The notes under the pieces: model-generated
What the model was told of the DNA's origin: nothing
Seen by the model: only the letters and a program-made list of their open reading frames with translations
Database searches by the model: none
Assembly (NCBI RefSeq): GCF_000004075.3
Contig: NC_026658.2
Span: 4,898,001-4,962,000 of the forward strand
Source of the DNA: Cucumis sativus
Lineage: Eukaryota > Streptophyta > Magnoliopsida > Cucurbitales > Cucurbitaceae
Direction: 5' to 3'
DNA: 64,000 nucleotides
In this document: in pieces, positions 12,289 through 25,118 of the stretch
How positions within the stretch are numbered: position 1 is the stretch's first letter
How the letters are laid out: each line of letters starts with the position of its first letter
Position numbers and translations under genes: made by a program

Positions 12289-15200
12289 ATGGTGTTTGGG
12301 AAATTTAGGGATATCCTCTCGTCTGTAGCCACTCGGTTGTCGGGCCGCCATTCTTCTACAGATGCATTTAAATCTTCATCGTCGCCTCCTTTGATCGCTT
12401 CCCCATCTCCTCTTGTTGCCGGTTTTGTTAGTCCTGCTCTTAAGAACAATCTAAGGCTTTCGTCGTCTCTTCAGGACCTCTCTACTTACCGTAGACTTGA
12501 TCTTGAAGAAGGTAATCGTGGCGTTGAGAATGCTTCTCCTGATTTTTCACCACTCCAGCGAGAAAATGCCAGCTCTAGTTTCTCAAAGGAGAAGACATTG
12601 CCTGGAAGCTCCTTCTGGTGGCTGACCAGGAAGTGGATGCGAACCGTTGTTCTTTTTCTATGTCTGTTGCTGTTTTGTTTTCTAATTTATACGGTTTCTA
12701 TGTATATTTATTCATATTGGTCGCAAGGAACACCTAGATACTATGTGGTGCTTGACTGTGGAAGTACTGGAACTCGAGCTTTTGTTTATCAAGCAAATGT
12801 TAATTATAAGAAAAATGGAGCCCTTCCCATTGCTATCAGGTCATATACAGGACAAAAGAAGAAATTGAAGTCTCAAAGTGGACGGGCTTATGATCGAATG
12901 GAAACAGAACCTGGTCTCGATAAGTTGGTTCGTAATATGACTGGTTTGAAGAAAGCTATTAAACCTCTGCTTCAATGGGCTGAGAAGCAGATTCCAAAGC
13001 GTGCCCATGAAAGCACCTCGCTTTTCCTTTATGCGACTGCTGGAGTTAGAAAGTTACCACCTGCAGATTCAAAGTGGCTTCTGGACAGTGCCTGGTCTAT
13101 ATTAAAGAGTTCGCGTTTTCTTTGCCAGAGAGAGTGGGTTAAAACCATTTCAGGTACAGAAGAGGCTTACTATGGCTGGATAGCTCTTAACTATCAAAAA
13201 GAATTGTTGGGAGCTACACCAAGGGAACCAACATATGGGGCACTCGACTTGGGTGGTTCTTCTTTGCAAGTAACTTTCGAAAGTAAGGAACAAAATGAGT
13301 CTAGTTTGAACATTAAAATTGGAAATGTTGATTACCATCTTAATGCCTATTCTCTTACTGGCTATGGTCTAAATGATGCATTTGGGAAATCTGTTGTCCA
13401 TCTATTAAGAAGGATCCAAGAACCTGAAAAGCTGGATCTGTCTAATGGGAAATTTAAACTAAACCACCCTTGCCTGCACTCTGGCTACAATGAGCAGTAT
13501 ACATGTAACCAGTGTGGGAAATTATTGGACGGAGGAAGTAAGTCTGGGATTTCTCTAAGGCTGATTGGTGCTCCAAACTGGGAAGAATGTTCTGCACTTG
13601 CTAAAGTTGCTGTAAATTTTTCTGAATGGTCAAATACAAGCACTGGAGTTGATTGTGATGTACAACCTTGTGCCATAACTAATAACTACCCTCCACCATA
13701 TGGAAATTTTTACGCCATTTCTGGTTTCTTTGTGGTATTTCGATTCTTCAATCTGACTTCAGAGGCTACACTTGATGATGTATTAGAAAGGGGCCACAAA
13801 TTTTGTGAGAAACCTTGGGATGATGCTCAGGCTAGTGTTCCTCCACAGCCCTTTATTGAGCAATACTGCTTTAGAGCACCATACATAGTCTCACTCCTTA
13901 GAGAGGGGTTGCATATTACTGATAAACAAATCACTATTGGTTCTGGGAGTACAACTTGGACACTTGGGGTTTCATTGTTGGAGGCTGGAAAGGCATTTAC
14001 AGTTGCAACTAGGCTAGAGCTTCGTGGTTATGAAATTTTTAAAATGAAGATTGATCCTCTAATTCTAATGGTCGTTCTGTTCACATCATTGTTTTTCCTG
14101 CTTGCATTATCCTGTGTACGAAGTGCATTACCTAGATTTTTCCGGAGGCCATATCTCCCAATTTTCAGGCATAATGCTGTCTCCACCACATCTGTTCTAA
14201 ACATTCCATCTCCTTTTCGGTTACAGCGGTGGAGTCCAATGAGTGCTGGTAAGTTTCTACACATGTTACATCTTTAGTTTTTACACTGCAACGCTCTGTT
14301 CTGATAATACAGGAATCTTTCTTGTTGAGCTTGTATAACATGAAATAACCTCCCGCATGTGCAATGTGATTCTTGGATCAGAAGGATGTGAAAATTGACT
14401 TTTATGAGAGAAACTTTTATGCACGAAGATTTCATCAGCTGAAAAGGTTTTTGGCCTGAATGGCTGAATGCATAGTGTCATAGTTCTATGTTATGGGATC
14501 AGTAGGCTACTTATGCTTTGTCAACGTTATAGTGATTTTTTGTTGGTACTTCGCCTTCCTAAATGGGGAAGCTCTCTTTGGATCAATATATCTTCATCTG
14601 TTAGTGGGAAAAGTTGAAGGAATTGCGGTTATTTATTAAGGCTTGGTTTTTTGTTTGCCCTATATTCTTTCATTTTTTCCTCAATGAAAGGAATTGTTTC
14701 TATAAAAAAAGTCTAGACTTATCTGGTTTCACTTTTTTAAATCCACCGTCTGCTTCATTTTGAAATGTTAGTTTGGTTCAACAACTAGAATATATGCACT
14801 TTTGCTTTCCTACTTCAACGATATTATGTCGCTTTTATGCATCCACAGTTGAAATAGCATTTTAATCCCGTGCAAGGCTCTGTATACTAACATAAGTATA
14901 GCTTAGCAGTTAAGGTTCCATCGCTTAATGTTTGCTGTTAAATTCTTTATCGTACTCTTGTACAAGTCTCAAAAGATCTTGATGGTAAATGGTTCTTATA
15001 TATTGTGTGTTTTGTTTAATGTCGAAGTCTTTCGCTGTAACTTTCTTTAGTCTAAAATATGCAAATGTATATTTATATAACACACTACATGACTTATTAT
15101 AAGGTTTAGCTATCATGGTTTTCTTTTCTATAAGATGGATTCTTCTTTTATGAATACAATGTGAAACCATGGTGTGACAGGTGATGGCAGAGTCAAGATG

Positions 15201-15491
15201 CCACTGAGTCCAACAGTTCAAGGTTCTCAAGAAAGACCCTTTGGCTTAGGGCATGGCTTTAGCAGTAGCAGTGGCATCCAACTTATGGAGTCGTCATTGC
15301 ACCGGTCGACGAGTAGTGGGGTTTCGCATAGTTATTCTTCAAATAGCCTTGGCCAAATGCAATTTGACAATAGCAGTGTTGGTTCCTTCTGGACTCCGCG
15401 CCGAAGTCAGATGCGCCTTCAAAGTAGACGATCACAATCTCGAGAGGACCTATCTTCGACATTGTCCGAAACACACATGGTGAAGGTTTAG
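12289..15491 (+). CDS. APY7: Apyrase 7-type GDA1/CD39 nucleoside phosphatase
   Basis: Two coding exons, 12,289-14,248 and 15,181-15,491 (phase 1, GT-AG), give 756 aa; the open frame past 14,248 is intron. The apyrase regions are all present: VVLDCGSTGTRAF near residue 152, LYATAGVRKL near 247, SGTEEAYYGW near 288, YGALDLGGSSLQVTFE near 315, and GSGSTTWTLG near 549. One hydrophobic helix lies near 119-144 and a second near 590-610, followed by a basic, Ser-rich tail ending RSQSREDLSS...MVKV. Family enzymes hydrolyse nucleoside tri- and diphosphates using divalent metal. The two-helix topology and long tail match plant apyrase 7, in the clade linked to pollen exine and Golgi or membrane nucleotide turnover. 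The 5' region (about 11,770-12,288) is pyrimidine-rich and GAAGAA/TTC-rich, as in a leader. Exact substrate and location are inferred. Confidence 0.95.
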
Positions 15492-15627
15492 AAGAAACAG
15501 ACTTCAAAATGTAGAAGATGGAGATTTCAAGAGGACTTTTCTTCCTCTTTGGCTAATGAAAAACACACAGATGGTGAAAGGTGAAAGAAGCAAACTTCAG
15601 AAAATTTTGGTAGATTCACTAATTTGA

Positions 15628-15649
15628 CCCCCTCCCCCCTCCCCCCTCC
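15628..15649 (-). other. G-quadruplex/i-motif-type C-run in APY7 3' region
   Basis: On the plus strand three runs of five to six C plus a final CC are separated by single T. The minus strand therefore has closely spaced long G runs that can in principle form a G-quadruplex. It lies 137 bases after the APY7 stop codon, probably in the 3' UTR, where the transcript would be the C-rich strand. Confidence 0.5.
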
Positions 15650-15763
15650 ATTGCTTTTCTGACTCTTGAGTAGAAAATATATGGAAGCTTTGCATAGAGA
15701 TTCATGAATTCAATTTAGGAATTCTTTCTGTATCTGAAGGATCAATTTTTACATGAGAAGTAG

Positions 15764-15791
15764 ATATATATATATATATATTAATATATAT
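15764..15791. repeat. (TA)n microsatellite
   Basis: A run of TA repeats lies downstream of the apyrase gene, with one TTAA interruption. Confidence 0.8.
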
Positions 15792-15799
15792 GCATATGC

Positions 15800-17859
15800 A
15801 TTTAGCCCTCCTCTCGTTCTCTCTTCTCAATCTTCTTTTTAATAGATCTTTTTTTTCCTGCATGAATGGATCTAACAAGTCCAAAATACTTGGGATTAAC
15901 AAAGACAAGATTTTGTTATGGTTGCTGTGGTTGTTGTGGATTGTCTCCTGCGAGATGATAAATGGTCTCTGTGGTGATCAACATTGATTCCAATAATGTA
16001 TTTTCAAGTTAACTAATGAAAATTTGAAAACAAAAAGATTCAAGGAAAACATTGTTTCTTCTATTTAGTAGCAAATCTAGAAATTGAATTCTAATTTTAT
16101 ATGTTTATACTATATTTATAAATCACAAAATTGGTTTAAATTTTAAAATTCAAAACCTAGATAAAAATGTTATTATCATAGTTACCATTGTTTAGATTAA
16201 GATTTAAATTGAAACATATACTTTGGATGGTTTTTCTCAACTTGAAAACCAATTCAAATAGACTTCCTAATAAAAATAGATGTGCTCTACTTGCAATAAA
16301 TTTGGAATGTCATCGATAAACACTTTTAAGATGAATGCAAACCTATCTTTTCAGTTTTAGTTTATTTTACATTTGTATTTTGTTTGCTTGTACTTTTGCT
16401 TTTTAGTTTGTCTTTTTAGATTACAAAGAGATAAAAGATAAGTGGGGTCATGTTTCACTCAAATCTTATCGTAATCTTATCCTTAAAAAAGAAAGATTCC
16501 AATGAGGTAAGTTTATAAGGGTCGTGTGGTCACTCTTGGTTATGGAAGTCAATCTTGAGAGATCATCCATGACTGTTTCTAAGCTTTTGGATTGGATTAA
16601 GCTAACTCGAACTCCAACGTGGTCAATCGAGCATGTAACTACCCATGAAATCAGTTAAAGATTAAACACAAGCTTTCAAAGGTCCATGTTGGTAAAGAAG
16701 ATGTGTGTTTAATAAATTCATTTCTCTTGTAAAAGATCTCAATGAATATGTAATTTTGAGTACTCATTTTCTCACCCCAAATATATCCATCTACCGTCAA
16801 AACAGTAATTCAAGAATATCTTTTTTTCAATTGAAGATGAGATTGTTAAAAGTTTTAATCAAATTTCAAAGAAAAAGAAGCAAAAAAGTTTAAAGAAGTT
16901 AGTAAATCTTGAATGGATTGATTTTGAAATTAGTTTCCAATCCATTTATTCGGATCAAAACATAAAAATGTTGTTTTCATAATTACTCTTGTTCGGTAAG
17001 ATTTAAATTTCAAACATATAATTTGGATGGTTTTTTAATTTGAAAACAAATTTCTAACAAACTATTTCTAATAAAAATAGATATGGTCTACTTACAATAA
17101 ATTTGTATCTTTGTTTTTGTAATGTCATCGAACACACTCCATTAACGTTTTCAAAATTGACATAAAAGTACCCCATGCCATTATAACTATACAATGACGG
17201 TTTTTGCATTTGATATATAATGATCACTCATTACCATGCAAAGAATGATTGTTAAAAATCAACATTGTAGGTGTCTTCACAATTAGCGGCGCTGAATCAA
17301 AATGTTTGTTTGGTACCAATCAAATCCCAAATATTCAGTTCAAGTTTGGTATGTACACATATGTGATATAAATAATTGATTTTGGATTGACCAAAATTAA
17401 ACCAAACCAAAAATCTATGGTTTCATTATAAGTTTAATTCGAAACAAACGAAATGAATACTCGTTTGCAATTATTCTAAGTTTCCATAAATTTACACAAA
17501 GAATACACAATTTTGATCAAATTCGGGTAAGACTTTATAATTTTGTATATTAAAACTCTAAACATTTAATAAGCGAATTAATTTAAAACTCTAATAAAAA
17601 TATGAGGATTTTTTAGGAGTAATTTGGATAAATATTCTAAATTTTAAAATAAGCACCCATACAATACAATGCTTCTAATGGTTAATTTACTTACACTTCC
17701 TTCTTTATATATGAATACCTATAAATACATTCTATTACTATTAGTATTATTTAAAATTTTAAGAGCGTATATATACTTTTTAAAACCGGCTATAAGCGGT
17801 CTGGTCGAAAGTCCGGTTCGGTCTAAAATTACGGTTGAGTTATTAAGATAACTTCCATT
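15800..17859. other. Intergenic between APY7 and CCD4
   Basis: No gene can be supported. The stretch holds two diverged direct copies of a roughly 170-bp segment (16,161-16,324 and 16,962-17,136). The final few hundred bases probably include the CCD4 3' UTR, since CCD4 reads toward this stretch. Confidence 0.55.
16161..17136. repeat. Pair of diverged direct repeats with unique spacer
   Basis: 16,161-16,324 and 16,962-17,136 share, in order, ATAAAAATGTT, AAGATTTAAATT, AACATATA.TTTGGATGGTTTTT, CTAATAAAAATAGAT, GTCTAC/CTCTAC followed by TTRCAATAAATTTG, and AATGTCATCGA. The spacer of about 640 bases is unrelated and non-coding. It may be an old segmental duplication or the two ends of a small element. 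Confidence 0.55.
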
Positions 17860-19635
17860 TCATAGCTTATTGAGGTCGCTTTCTTTCACGAACAATCCAT
17901 GAAAACCGTAAGGGACGCGTCGCGGCAGCTTCACGGCGGCGATAATTTCCAGCTCCGGCGATTTCGCGTCCATGACAATGAACCTCGACTCACCGGAGTT
18001 TTCATCATGAACGTATGAGACGACATATCCGTCGTCCTCCTCTGCCTCTGTCTCGTCGGAACTTTCCCTTTCCCTCGGCACGAAAAACGGTTCCCCGCCA
18101 TAGCAACCAGGTCCGAAAATTCTACAAGCGACGATGCAGTCTCGACGTTCTTCCTGAGATATCTCGAGCTTCACCACTCCCGAAATCTTGGGCATCGGAT
18201 CTCCAACACCGGCGTAAACGAACCTGTGCTTCTTCCCGACGTACGAGGGATGTATCACTCCAAAGTCTAGGTTTCTGGTCGACAATGGCGTCCGCGTTAC
18301 TATTCCTGTTTTCAGGTCGATTCTGATTTTCTCCACTAAGGCATGAACCAGATCCATCCTCTCTAGTGCGTGTTCTACGGAGAGAATATTTGGCGCCACT
18401 ATAACCACAGCATCATCTTCATCCCAAGCGTTAATGGCGTGAATTAAGTTCAATCCAGGTACATCGAACCACTTCATCTTTGATTCATCGTTAGCGTATC
18501 GAGGAATTAGTCCTACTCTTGAAATTTTCGATGGATCTGATCCCACTGGAGATCCTCCTTCAATTATCATCTGCGTAGGGTTAATTCCAATCTGAATGTC
18601 TGTAAATACAGCGTACTTTTTAGTAATTGCAAAATCGTGCAGGAACGACGGTCGATTCATCGAAAGTATCGGCACATCTGAATGTTTGGCTCCGTTTTTG
18701 TCGAATCGGAAGTAAGTTAAAAACGGAGGCAAAGGACCGTATCGGAACGCAAATGCCTCACCGGTATCGGAATCGACTTTCGGATGAGCAGTCATACTAA
18801 GAGTGAGTTTTCCGTCGAAGTCATGACGGGCGAGAGTTTCAATATCACCGTTTGGAGTTAATCGAATCGGATACGGTAAATCAGACTCACCTAGGGCGTA
18901 AAGTCGGTCACCGAAGAAAGCCAGACTAGTGTTTGCAAGACCAATGCCGTTTGCAGGATTATACTGCCCGGTTAATATCCGGCCAACGGCGACGGCGCCT
19001 CGTGCGGCAGAGGCAGTGAGGCCATTAAAGCCGGAAAATACGTTGGGGAAAACAGGATGGCCAGCGTCACGCTCCAAAGTATATTTGTAAGTCTTGACAT
19101 AACGACTACACAGAACGGCACGGCCATCGGAGATTCGAAGAGAGTGAAGCATTCCGTCGCCGTCGAACAAATGGTAGGGACCACGAGGAAGGTACTGAGG
19201 ATTTGGTCCGTTACGAATGTACGCACCGTTGAGAGATGAAGGCAACGAGCCATAGATGACTTCACACTCCGTCGGTGGTAGCTCATCCACCGGAGCGAAG
19301 TTGTCGGCGAGGATGTATCGTGGATCCACTGAGGGACTAACCGGGGGGTTTATGAAGTTATTGATTAAGTCATCGAAGGCGTTGAAGAATCTCGCCGGTA
19401 GAGACGGCTGAACTCGTCTGGTAGAAGAGACCCTGGGCATTGGTGGGGAGGGAGGAGATGGTCGGGGCAAGGGCGGGGATGGAGAATCGGCATCTGGTGG
19501 AGGGGTATTCTTTTTGACGTTTTGTTCGGTGAGAACAGAGTAGATGGGGGTTGAAATGGGTGGGAGGGAACTGGAAATTGGGGGAGAGAGAATGAGATTT
19601 CTGCCGGAGAGGAAAGGGGAAGAAATGGAATCCAT
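17860..19635 (-). CDS. CCD4: Carotenoid cleavage dioxygenase 4, plastidial
   Basis: A single exon of 591 aa, close to the ~595 aa of Arabidopsis CCD4. It starts MDSISSPFLS with a Ser/Pro-rich stretch of about 75 residues that fits a plastid transit peptide. The RPE65/CCD beta-propeller follows. The four iron-binding histidines are visible in SMTAHPK (near 283), FLHDFA (near 333), LIHAINAW (near 399) and YGFHGLF (579), and the C-terminus VKESDLNKL is typical. CCD4 enzymes cleave carotenoids (commonly beta-carotene at 9,10 or related positions) in plastoglobules, lowering carotenoid colour in flowers and fruit and giving apocarotenoid volatiles. The region after VFTDIQIG is a few residues shorter than the Arabidopsis protein. 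The NCED subfamily is less likely, because the sequence follows CCD4 closely across its length. No introns, unlike CCD1. Substrate is inferred. Confidence 0.96.
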   Translation of the reverse strand: MDSISSPFLSGRNLILSPPISSSLPPISTPIYSVLTEQNVKKNTPPPDADSPSPPLPRPSPPSPPMPRVSSTRRVQPSLPARFFNAFDDLINNFINPPVSPSVDPRYILADNFAPVDELPPTECEVIYGSLPSSLNGAYIRNGPNPQYLPRGPYHLFDGDGMLHSLRISDGRAVLCSRYVKTYKYTLERDAGHPVFPNVFSGFNGLTASAARGAVAVGRILTGQYNPANGIGLANTSLAFFGDRLYALGESDLPYPIRLTPNGDIETLARHDFDGKLTLSMTAHPKVDSDTGEAFAFRYGPLPPFLTYFRFDKNGAKHSDVPILSMNRPSFLHDFAITKKYAVFTDIQIGINPTQMIIEGGSPVGSDPSKISRVGLIPRYANDESKMKWFDVPGLNLIHAINAWDEDDAVVIVAPNILSVEHALERMDLVHALVEKIRIDLKTGIVTRTPLSTRNLDFGVIHPSYVGKKHRFVYAGVGDPMPKISGVVKLEISQEERRDCIVACRIFGPGCYGGEPFFVPRERESSDETEAEEDDGYVVSYVHDENSGESRFIVMDAKSPELEIIAAVKLPRRVPYGFHGLFVKESDLNKL

Positions 19636-21410
19636 TGATGGAAGAAAATGATTGGGAAAGGAAGTGAAATTTCAACTTCTTCAGATAAGAATTGATGATA
19701 GTTTGGTCCCTACTCCCTTCTACTTCTTTCAAAGATGATAGAATTTAAAGGATGGGAAGGCTAAAATGGGAACTCTAAAATATGATTCTTTTATTTTATG
19801 GTTTGTATTTCTCTATTTCCATCTCATACTTTTTTTTTACCTTTTATGAGTTTGAATAAATATTTTACACATTTTAAATGACATAAAATGTATATGGGCT
19901 CATAAAAAAAAATTATAAATTTTCTCACTAACTTTTTTATTTTTTATTCATTGTCACCTTACATCTTTAAAATGTATCACATCTTCCTCTCTTTCTTCCT
20001 TCAAAATTATTCTAACTATTTAATTGATTTCAATAAAAATTAACTTTTGGCAGACTAAATTTAAGATTTATTAGAAGTACAAAATCAACAAACTTAACAG
20101 ATACATCCGTGAAACTTTAATATAGCTTGACTTGATTTATTTTATGTTAAAGTTAACTTTAATATGTATTTATATATTATAGATAAGTTAGGAATTAATC
20201 TTCAAAACCGAAAAGCTAATTGTGTAATTATTTTTCATAAAATATAAAATTGAACTTATAGTTTAGGTATATATGTAAACAAATCTCCAATCCGCACATT
20301 TCTATTTCTATCTAAAACAAGAATGATATACAGTTTTGTTATGATGTTGACAAAACTCAAGATAATTATAGTCATTGTGGTGTGAAATTTTTTATTCTCT
20401 TATTGGACATGTACCAATATTAGCCATTTTTGAAATTTCAAAATAAGTATTTTTTTTTCAAGAATTATAATAGAAAAACTCATTACTATGAAAAAAGCCA
20501 CTAAAGAACAAAAAAAAAAAAATCATTGCACTAAGAAGATATTTATAAAATCTGAAGAATAAAAAATGGGATCTATTCTAATAAACTTGTTAACTAAAAA
20601 AAGAATACACTCTTAAATCTTATGGACGAAATGTATATTTTAGGACTAAAAAGTTAATTTTCTCTTTTATCTTTTTTATTTTTAATCGAGAGGTAGGAAG
20701 AAAATAGTGTTTCTCCAAATAAATAACATTAGATATTTTTTATAAGTTTAGAAGCTTTTATTAGACACCTTTAAATTTTGAATATCAAATTAATACAAAT
20801 AATTTTAACGATTAAACTCGTAATAAAATATGATATTAAAATAATTTGTTTTGTAGTTTTTCTACGTTGGTTTTTGTAGGTTTCAAGATTCCGTTGGTGT
20901 GATTTCGACTATCTATATGAAAATTCCTACTTTATATGGTATGAGTTATTATAATATATGTTTGAAGTCTAGAGTATTATAATCTAAATTATAATAGCAT
21001 GTAGAATAAATATTGGTTATCTTAGATATTGTTTTTTTTATACTATTATTTTTTGTCATACATTTATTTAGGTACATAAAATACTATTTTTGAAAAAGTA
21101 ATATGGCACCAAAAAAACATATGATAAAAACTTCTTAATATTAAATTAACATAAAGGTGTTTTAAAACTTTTTTTAAAAGTATTTGTATATATAAATTTC
21201 TTTTCTTTGTTATATATACTAAAAATGTTTTTATTAAAAAATTTTAAGGTTGATTGATAGTGATCGTAGATTGGTTTATTATGGTCGTCAGAGTTGGTTA
21301 TCAAAAGTTCGTCGGTGAAGTTGTCAGAGGTGGTGATCGAAGAGTGGTCCACGATGATTACCAAAAGCAGTGTTCATAAGTTGGTAAACAAATTTCTCAA
21401 TCACTGAAAC

Positions 21411-22012
21411 TAGGAGTGAACATATGGTAGGCCGAAAAACTAAAACGATAAACCAAAACCGACCAAACTGAAATCAATCTGTTGGTCGGGTGAAGGGATA
21501 GTGTTGATCGGTTTCAATTTTGTTGTAAAAAAACCGACTTATGGTTGGTCAGTTTGGGTCGGAAGGGTGAGACTCTACTAACCCAACCAAAAAACCCACT
21601 TTTATATATATAGTTGAGGTGCCTTTGCAATTAATTTAATTTAATTTTTTTTATTCACTTTCTGAACATTTTAAATTTATTAGTCTTGTTACATTTAATA
21701 TGTTTAAAAACTCTTCCACGTACCAAAATTTAATAGAAATGGTTTTGTTTTGATAGTATATTTATGGTTTAATTTTTATGTTTTTATTAATTAACTAGAA
21801 AAAAAAGTAAGAGAGAAAAGAAAGAGGGTAGAAAGTAAAAGAAAAAAGTATAAAAGAAGAAAGAAAAACTAAGGGATCAACCAACTCACTGAAAGTTGGT
21901 TTGATTAGTTTTGTTGCTAATAACTATCAAACATTAAGTCAACAATTTTCATACCAAACTTGTGATTGGTTTGATCGAAAAACTGACTCTCATAGACCAT
22001 ATATCACCCCTA
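21411..22012. mobile_element. Non-autonomous hAT-like element (tentative)
   Basis: The left end TAGGAGTGAACATATGGTAG and the reverse complement of the right end, TAGGGGTGATATATGGTCTA, agree as terminal inverted repeats of the TAGGGGTG type seen in plant hAT elements. The inside carries many CCAACCAAA/TTGGTTTGG blocks, common in such elements. The 8 bases outside each end (ACTGAAAC and CTTAAAAC) agree at five positions, as expected for an old 8-bp target duplication. There is no transposase. Confidence 0.45.
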
Positions 22013-23689
22013 CTTAAAACAAATACTCTATAGTAAAAAAGATGTGAATATTGATATGTAATTTAATAATAATTTATGAAAGTCATTTAAGTTTAACGAG
22101 TATTTATACTCATATTGTCCAGTAGCCAATGATATTTGTATATTTTATGGATATTAATTATATTGATTATCAAAGACGGTCAATTAAAAATTGATATCAA
22201 AGTTAAACTCTTTTCAATTTATAGATACATATATCAACAAATATAGCTAACATGTGTCAATGAATATCTTTTATACTTTAACCTTTCTTTCATGTATAGA
22301 AATGCATTAAATAACAAATACTCTATCTATAATTTTGAAATGGTGTATAAATGTGTAATGTAAAATTCCGATACGATTTTCAAAAAATAACAACCATATA
22401 TATTTATATTTAAGTCGTGCACGCATCATAAATGCATCATTAATTAATCCATAAATTAAAATTTAATTATTCACTACCAACTTTTTACGTATTTAATATG
22501 TTTAAATGTTTAATTGATAATTAACACACTTTTTACCTATTTAATTTGTTTTCTTTACCTTAAAATCCTTCTTTAAATAAATTAGAATAATTTAAAGATA
22601 ATAATTGAGTTGGATTCGAATATTATAAACTCAACTCATTTGGGTTCGATTTATAAATATTATTTCAATTCTAATAATTATTTAGTAAAATGATAAATTC
22701 AACCCAAGTCTATTACTAAAATAGGTAAAAAATATAAATATGGAAATAGTTAAAATATAAAATATAAAAAATATATTTTTTTAAAAGAAGAAAATATATG
22801 AATGAAAAAAAGTCAAAATATTAATTATATGGATGTATATGTGTGTGGTCTTGTTTAATTATTCCCAACAGATGATTGTAAGTTGAAAAATTTTATGTGC
22901 CCATTTTTGGAATCTTGCTTAACTTTTGTCTATACCCATTTTATGCAAATTAATAATTATGAGAGTTATAGGTTATATTAGAAATATATAATATATATTA
23001 TATGGGGTGGAGATTAATTCAAATATATATTAATGAGTGGATGCATGAGGTTATTAATAGCTAAACTAATTAAATGAGTTAATTTAGGGTTATAGTTTTT
23101 ATTTTTCAAGGAGAAACCAATTGTCTAATTATTTGAAGAGAAAATTAATTTTGGGTGTACCTAGTAGTAGTAGAGAGTATTGGTATATTCACATGTTAAT
23201 TTCTAAAACATATATATCTAATAATGATTTATTTTCAAATATAAAATTAGGGTTAGAAATTGAGTATTCCCACTCTCAATTTGCACCCACACGAAACGCA
23301 TGCCATACACACCATACAAGTATGAATTCAATTGATTGGGATTTTCATGTCATTAGGTGTTTTGAATTTTGTGGGTACTCCATTACTATATTTTTAAATT
23401 AAACTTACATTTTACGAAAATAAAAAAATTATTTTTCAAATATCAAAAGATGAACTAAAATATTTATAAAATATCATCCTCTATCATCTATGATGGAGTG
23501 TGATAGATTACGATTTTATGTGTATCTCTTATCTGTGTCTAGTTTATCTTAGTCTCTTCCCGTTGTTGAATAGGAAATTTTGAAATTATTGATGAAAAAT
23601 ACAAATAATTAAATTTAGGATTAATTGAGAAAAAAAATTGAAAATATAAATTGGTTATTTCTAACGATGTAACATGTTTTTATTATGAT

Positions 23690-24010
23690 CGTTGGATCAA
23701 GTTAATTATTTTGGTTCAATCCTCATTTGTAAAAGGAGAATTTTTTTTTGTCTAGAAGGTCTATGGAGAATTCTCCAAGAGCTACAAGACTCTTTAACTC
23801 CTGAAGTCGACCGTCCTTGAAGATTGAAGATTGAAGCTTCTTTGAAAATATAAGTTTTTTTATTCTAAAACTCTATTTTAAAAAACATCATGTGTTCTGC
23901 ATCCTCAAATCAAGCGTAGATGTTCAATCGAGAGATAATCAAATGATTAAATTCTAGAAGTTGAAGCTAACTCCACAAATCAAATTTTTCTGAAAATCTC
24001 GTACAAGGAG
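23690..24010. repeat. Dispersed repeat fragment shared with window start
   Basis: CCACAAATCAAATTTTTCTG then AAAATCTCGT (about 23,974-24,003) matches CCACAAATCAAATTTTTCCG then AAAATCTCGT near 80-110. Both copies are preceded by TCAAATGATTAAATTCTA or TGATCAAATTCTAA-like sequence about 60 bases upstream. This indicates two copies of one dispersed family; its type is not clear to me. Confidence 0.45.
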
Positions 24011-25118
24011 TGGTCTATTACAAATAAATTATAACATTTTGATATATTTTTAAAAAATTCAATTTTTTTTATCATTTAAGATAATTTTCCATAAAAACAT
24101 GACGTATTTTAAGGTGTGACTCATCAAACATGGCAAATACAAAATAGGTATGAAGAAATATACTCTTTGAATTTTATTTTATGTAAAAAGAGAAAAAACA
24201 AAACAACAATTCCCAAATTAAACAATTTTAATTTAGTATCTCAATTTCACATTGGTGAAAGTTGCAAAGTCCTTTTCTTGTGGCTATAAAAATATAATTA
24301 TAACAATTAATATAAATTAAACGAGCAATATTTTTGTAAAATAAATAAATAATTATAACAACAACAACAATAATTTTATAATAATACACTATTTTTAAGT
24401 CCGTACCCTCTAATTCCCTCCCCTTGCTATATATATATACACACACACAACACAATCTCACATTTAATAATGATTTTGTTTGAAATTTATAATTTTCTCT
24501 CCCTCAATTTTTACATTTGTAGAGCAATTCAAGTAAAAAAATTTATACTTCCAACTTATTAGTATACTAACGTATATGTCAATTGAATTAGTCTTTTCTT
24601 GACTTTTTATTTATGTATGGTGATTCTTATTTTTCTTCTCATTTTTCTCGAAAAAACAAGTTTATGGAAAGAATTTTTCAAAATAAATATTCAAGATCTA
24701 TTCATTTTATATAAAAAAATTGAGAGTACTTTTTGTTATATAGTTGTTAAACTATGATTAGATTTTTAATAAAGTGAATAACAATACAATAGAATTAAAA
24801 TAGTATTAATAAACTTTAATTTTAATTTTAAAAAATTAAGAAAAATTAATTTAAATGACTATATTTAAATACTTTAGAATTTTAAAATATTTTGTCACCT
24901 AAGACGGTGAATTAATCTTACCCTCCTTAATTTTCAAGATCAATAGAGAAAATTATTATTTTTTATTTTGAATTGAAAGTAATATCTAATTTCATTTCTA
25001 TCTTGATTATTATTATCTTCTTTCAAATTGTCCAAGCTTACGATCAAATCTAAGTCTATAAGGTGTTGAAAAAAGGAAAATTGCAATGGGTAACCATTTC
25101 AACAATAATAATTAAAGA

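Noticed and set aside
18015-18326. Plus-strand frames over CCD4, and minus-strand frames over APY7, CPX and ABCG14
   Set aside because: They are antisense shadows of well-supported coding exons and resemble no protein.
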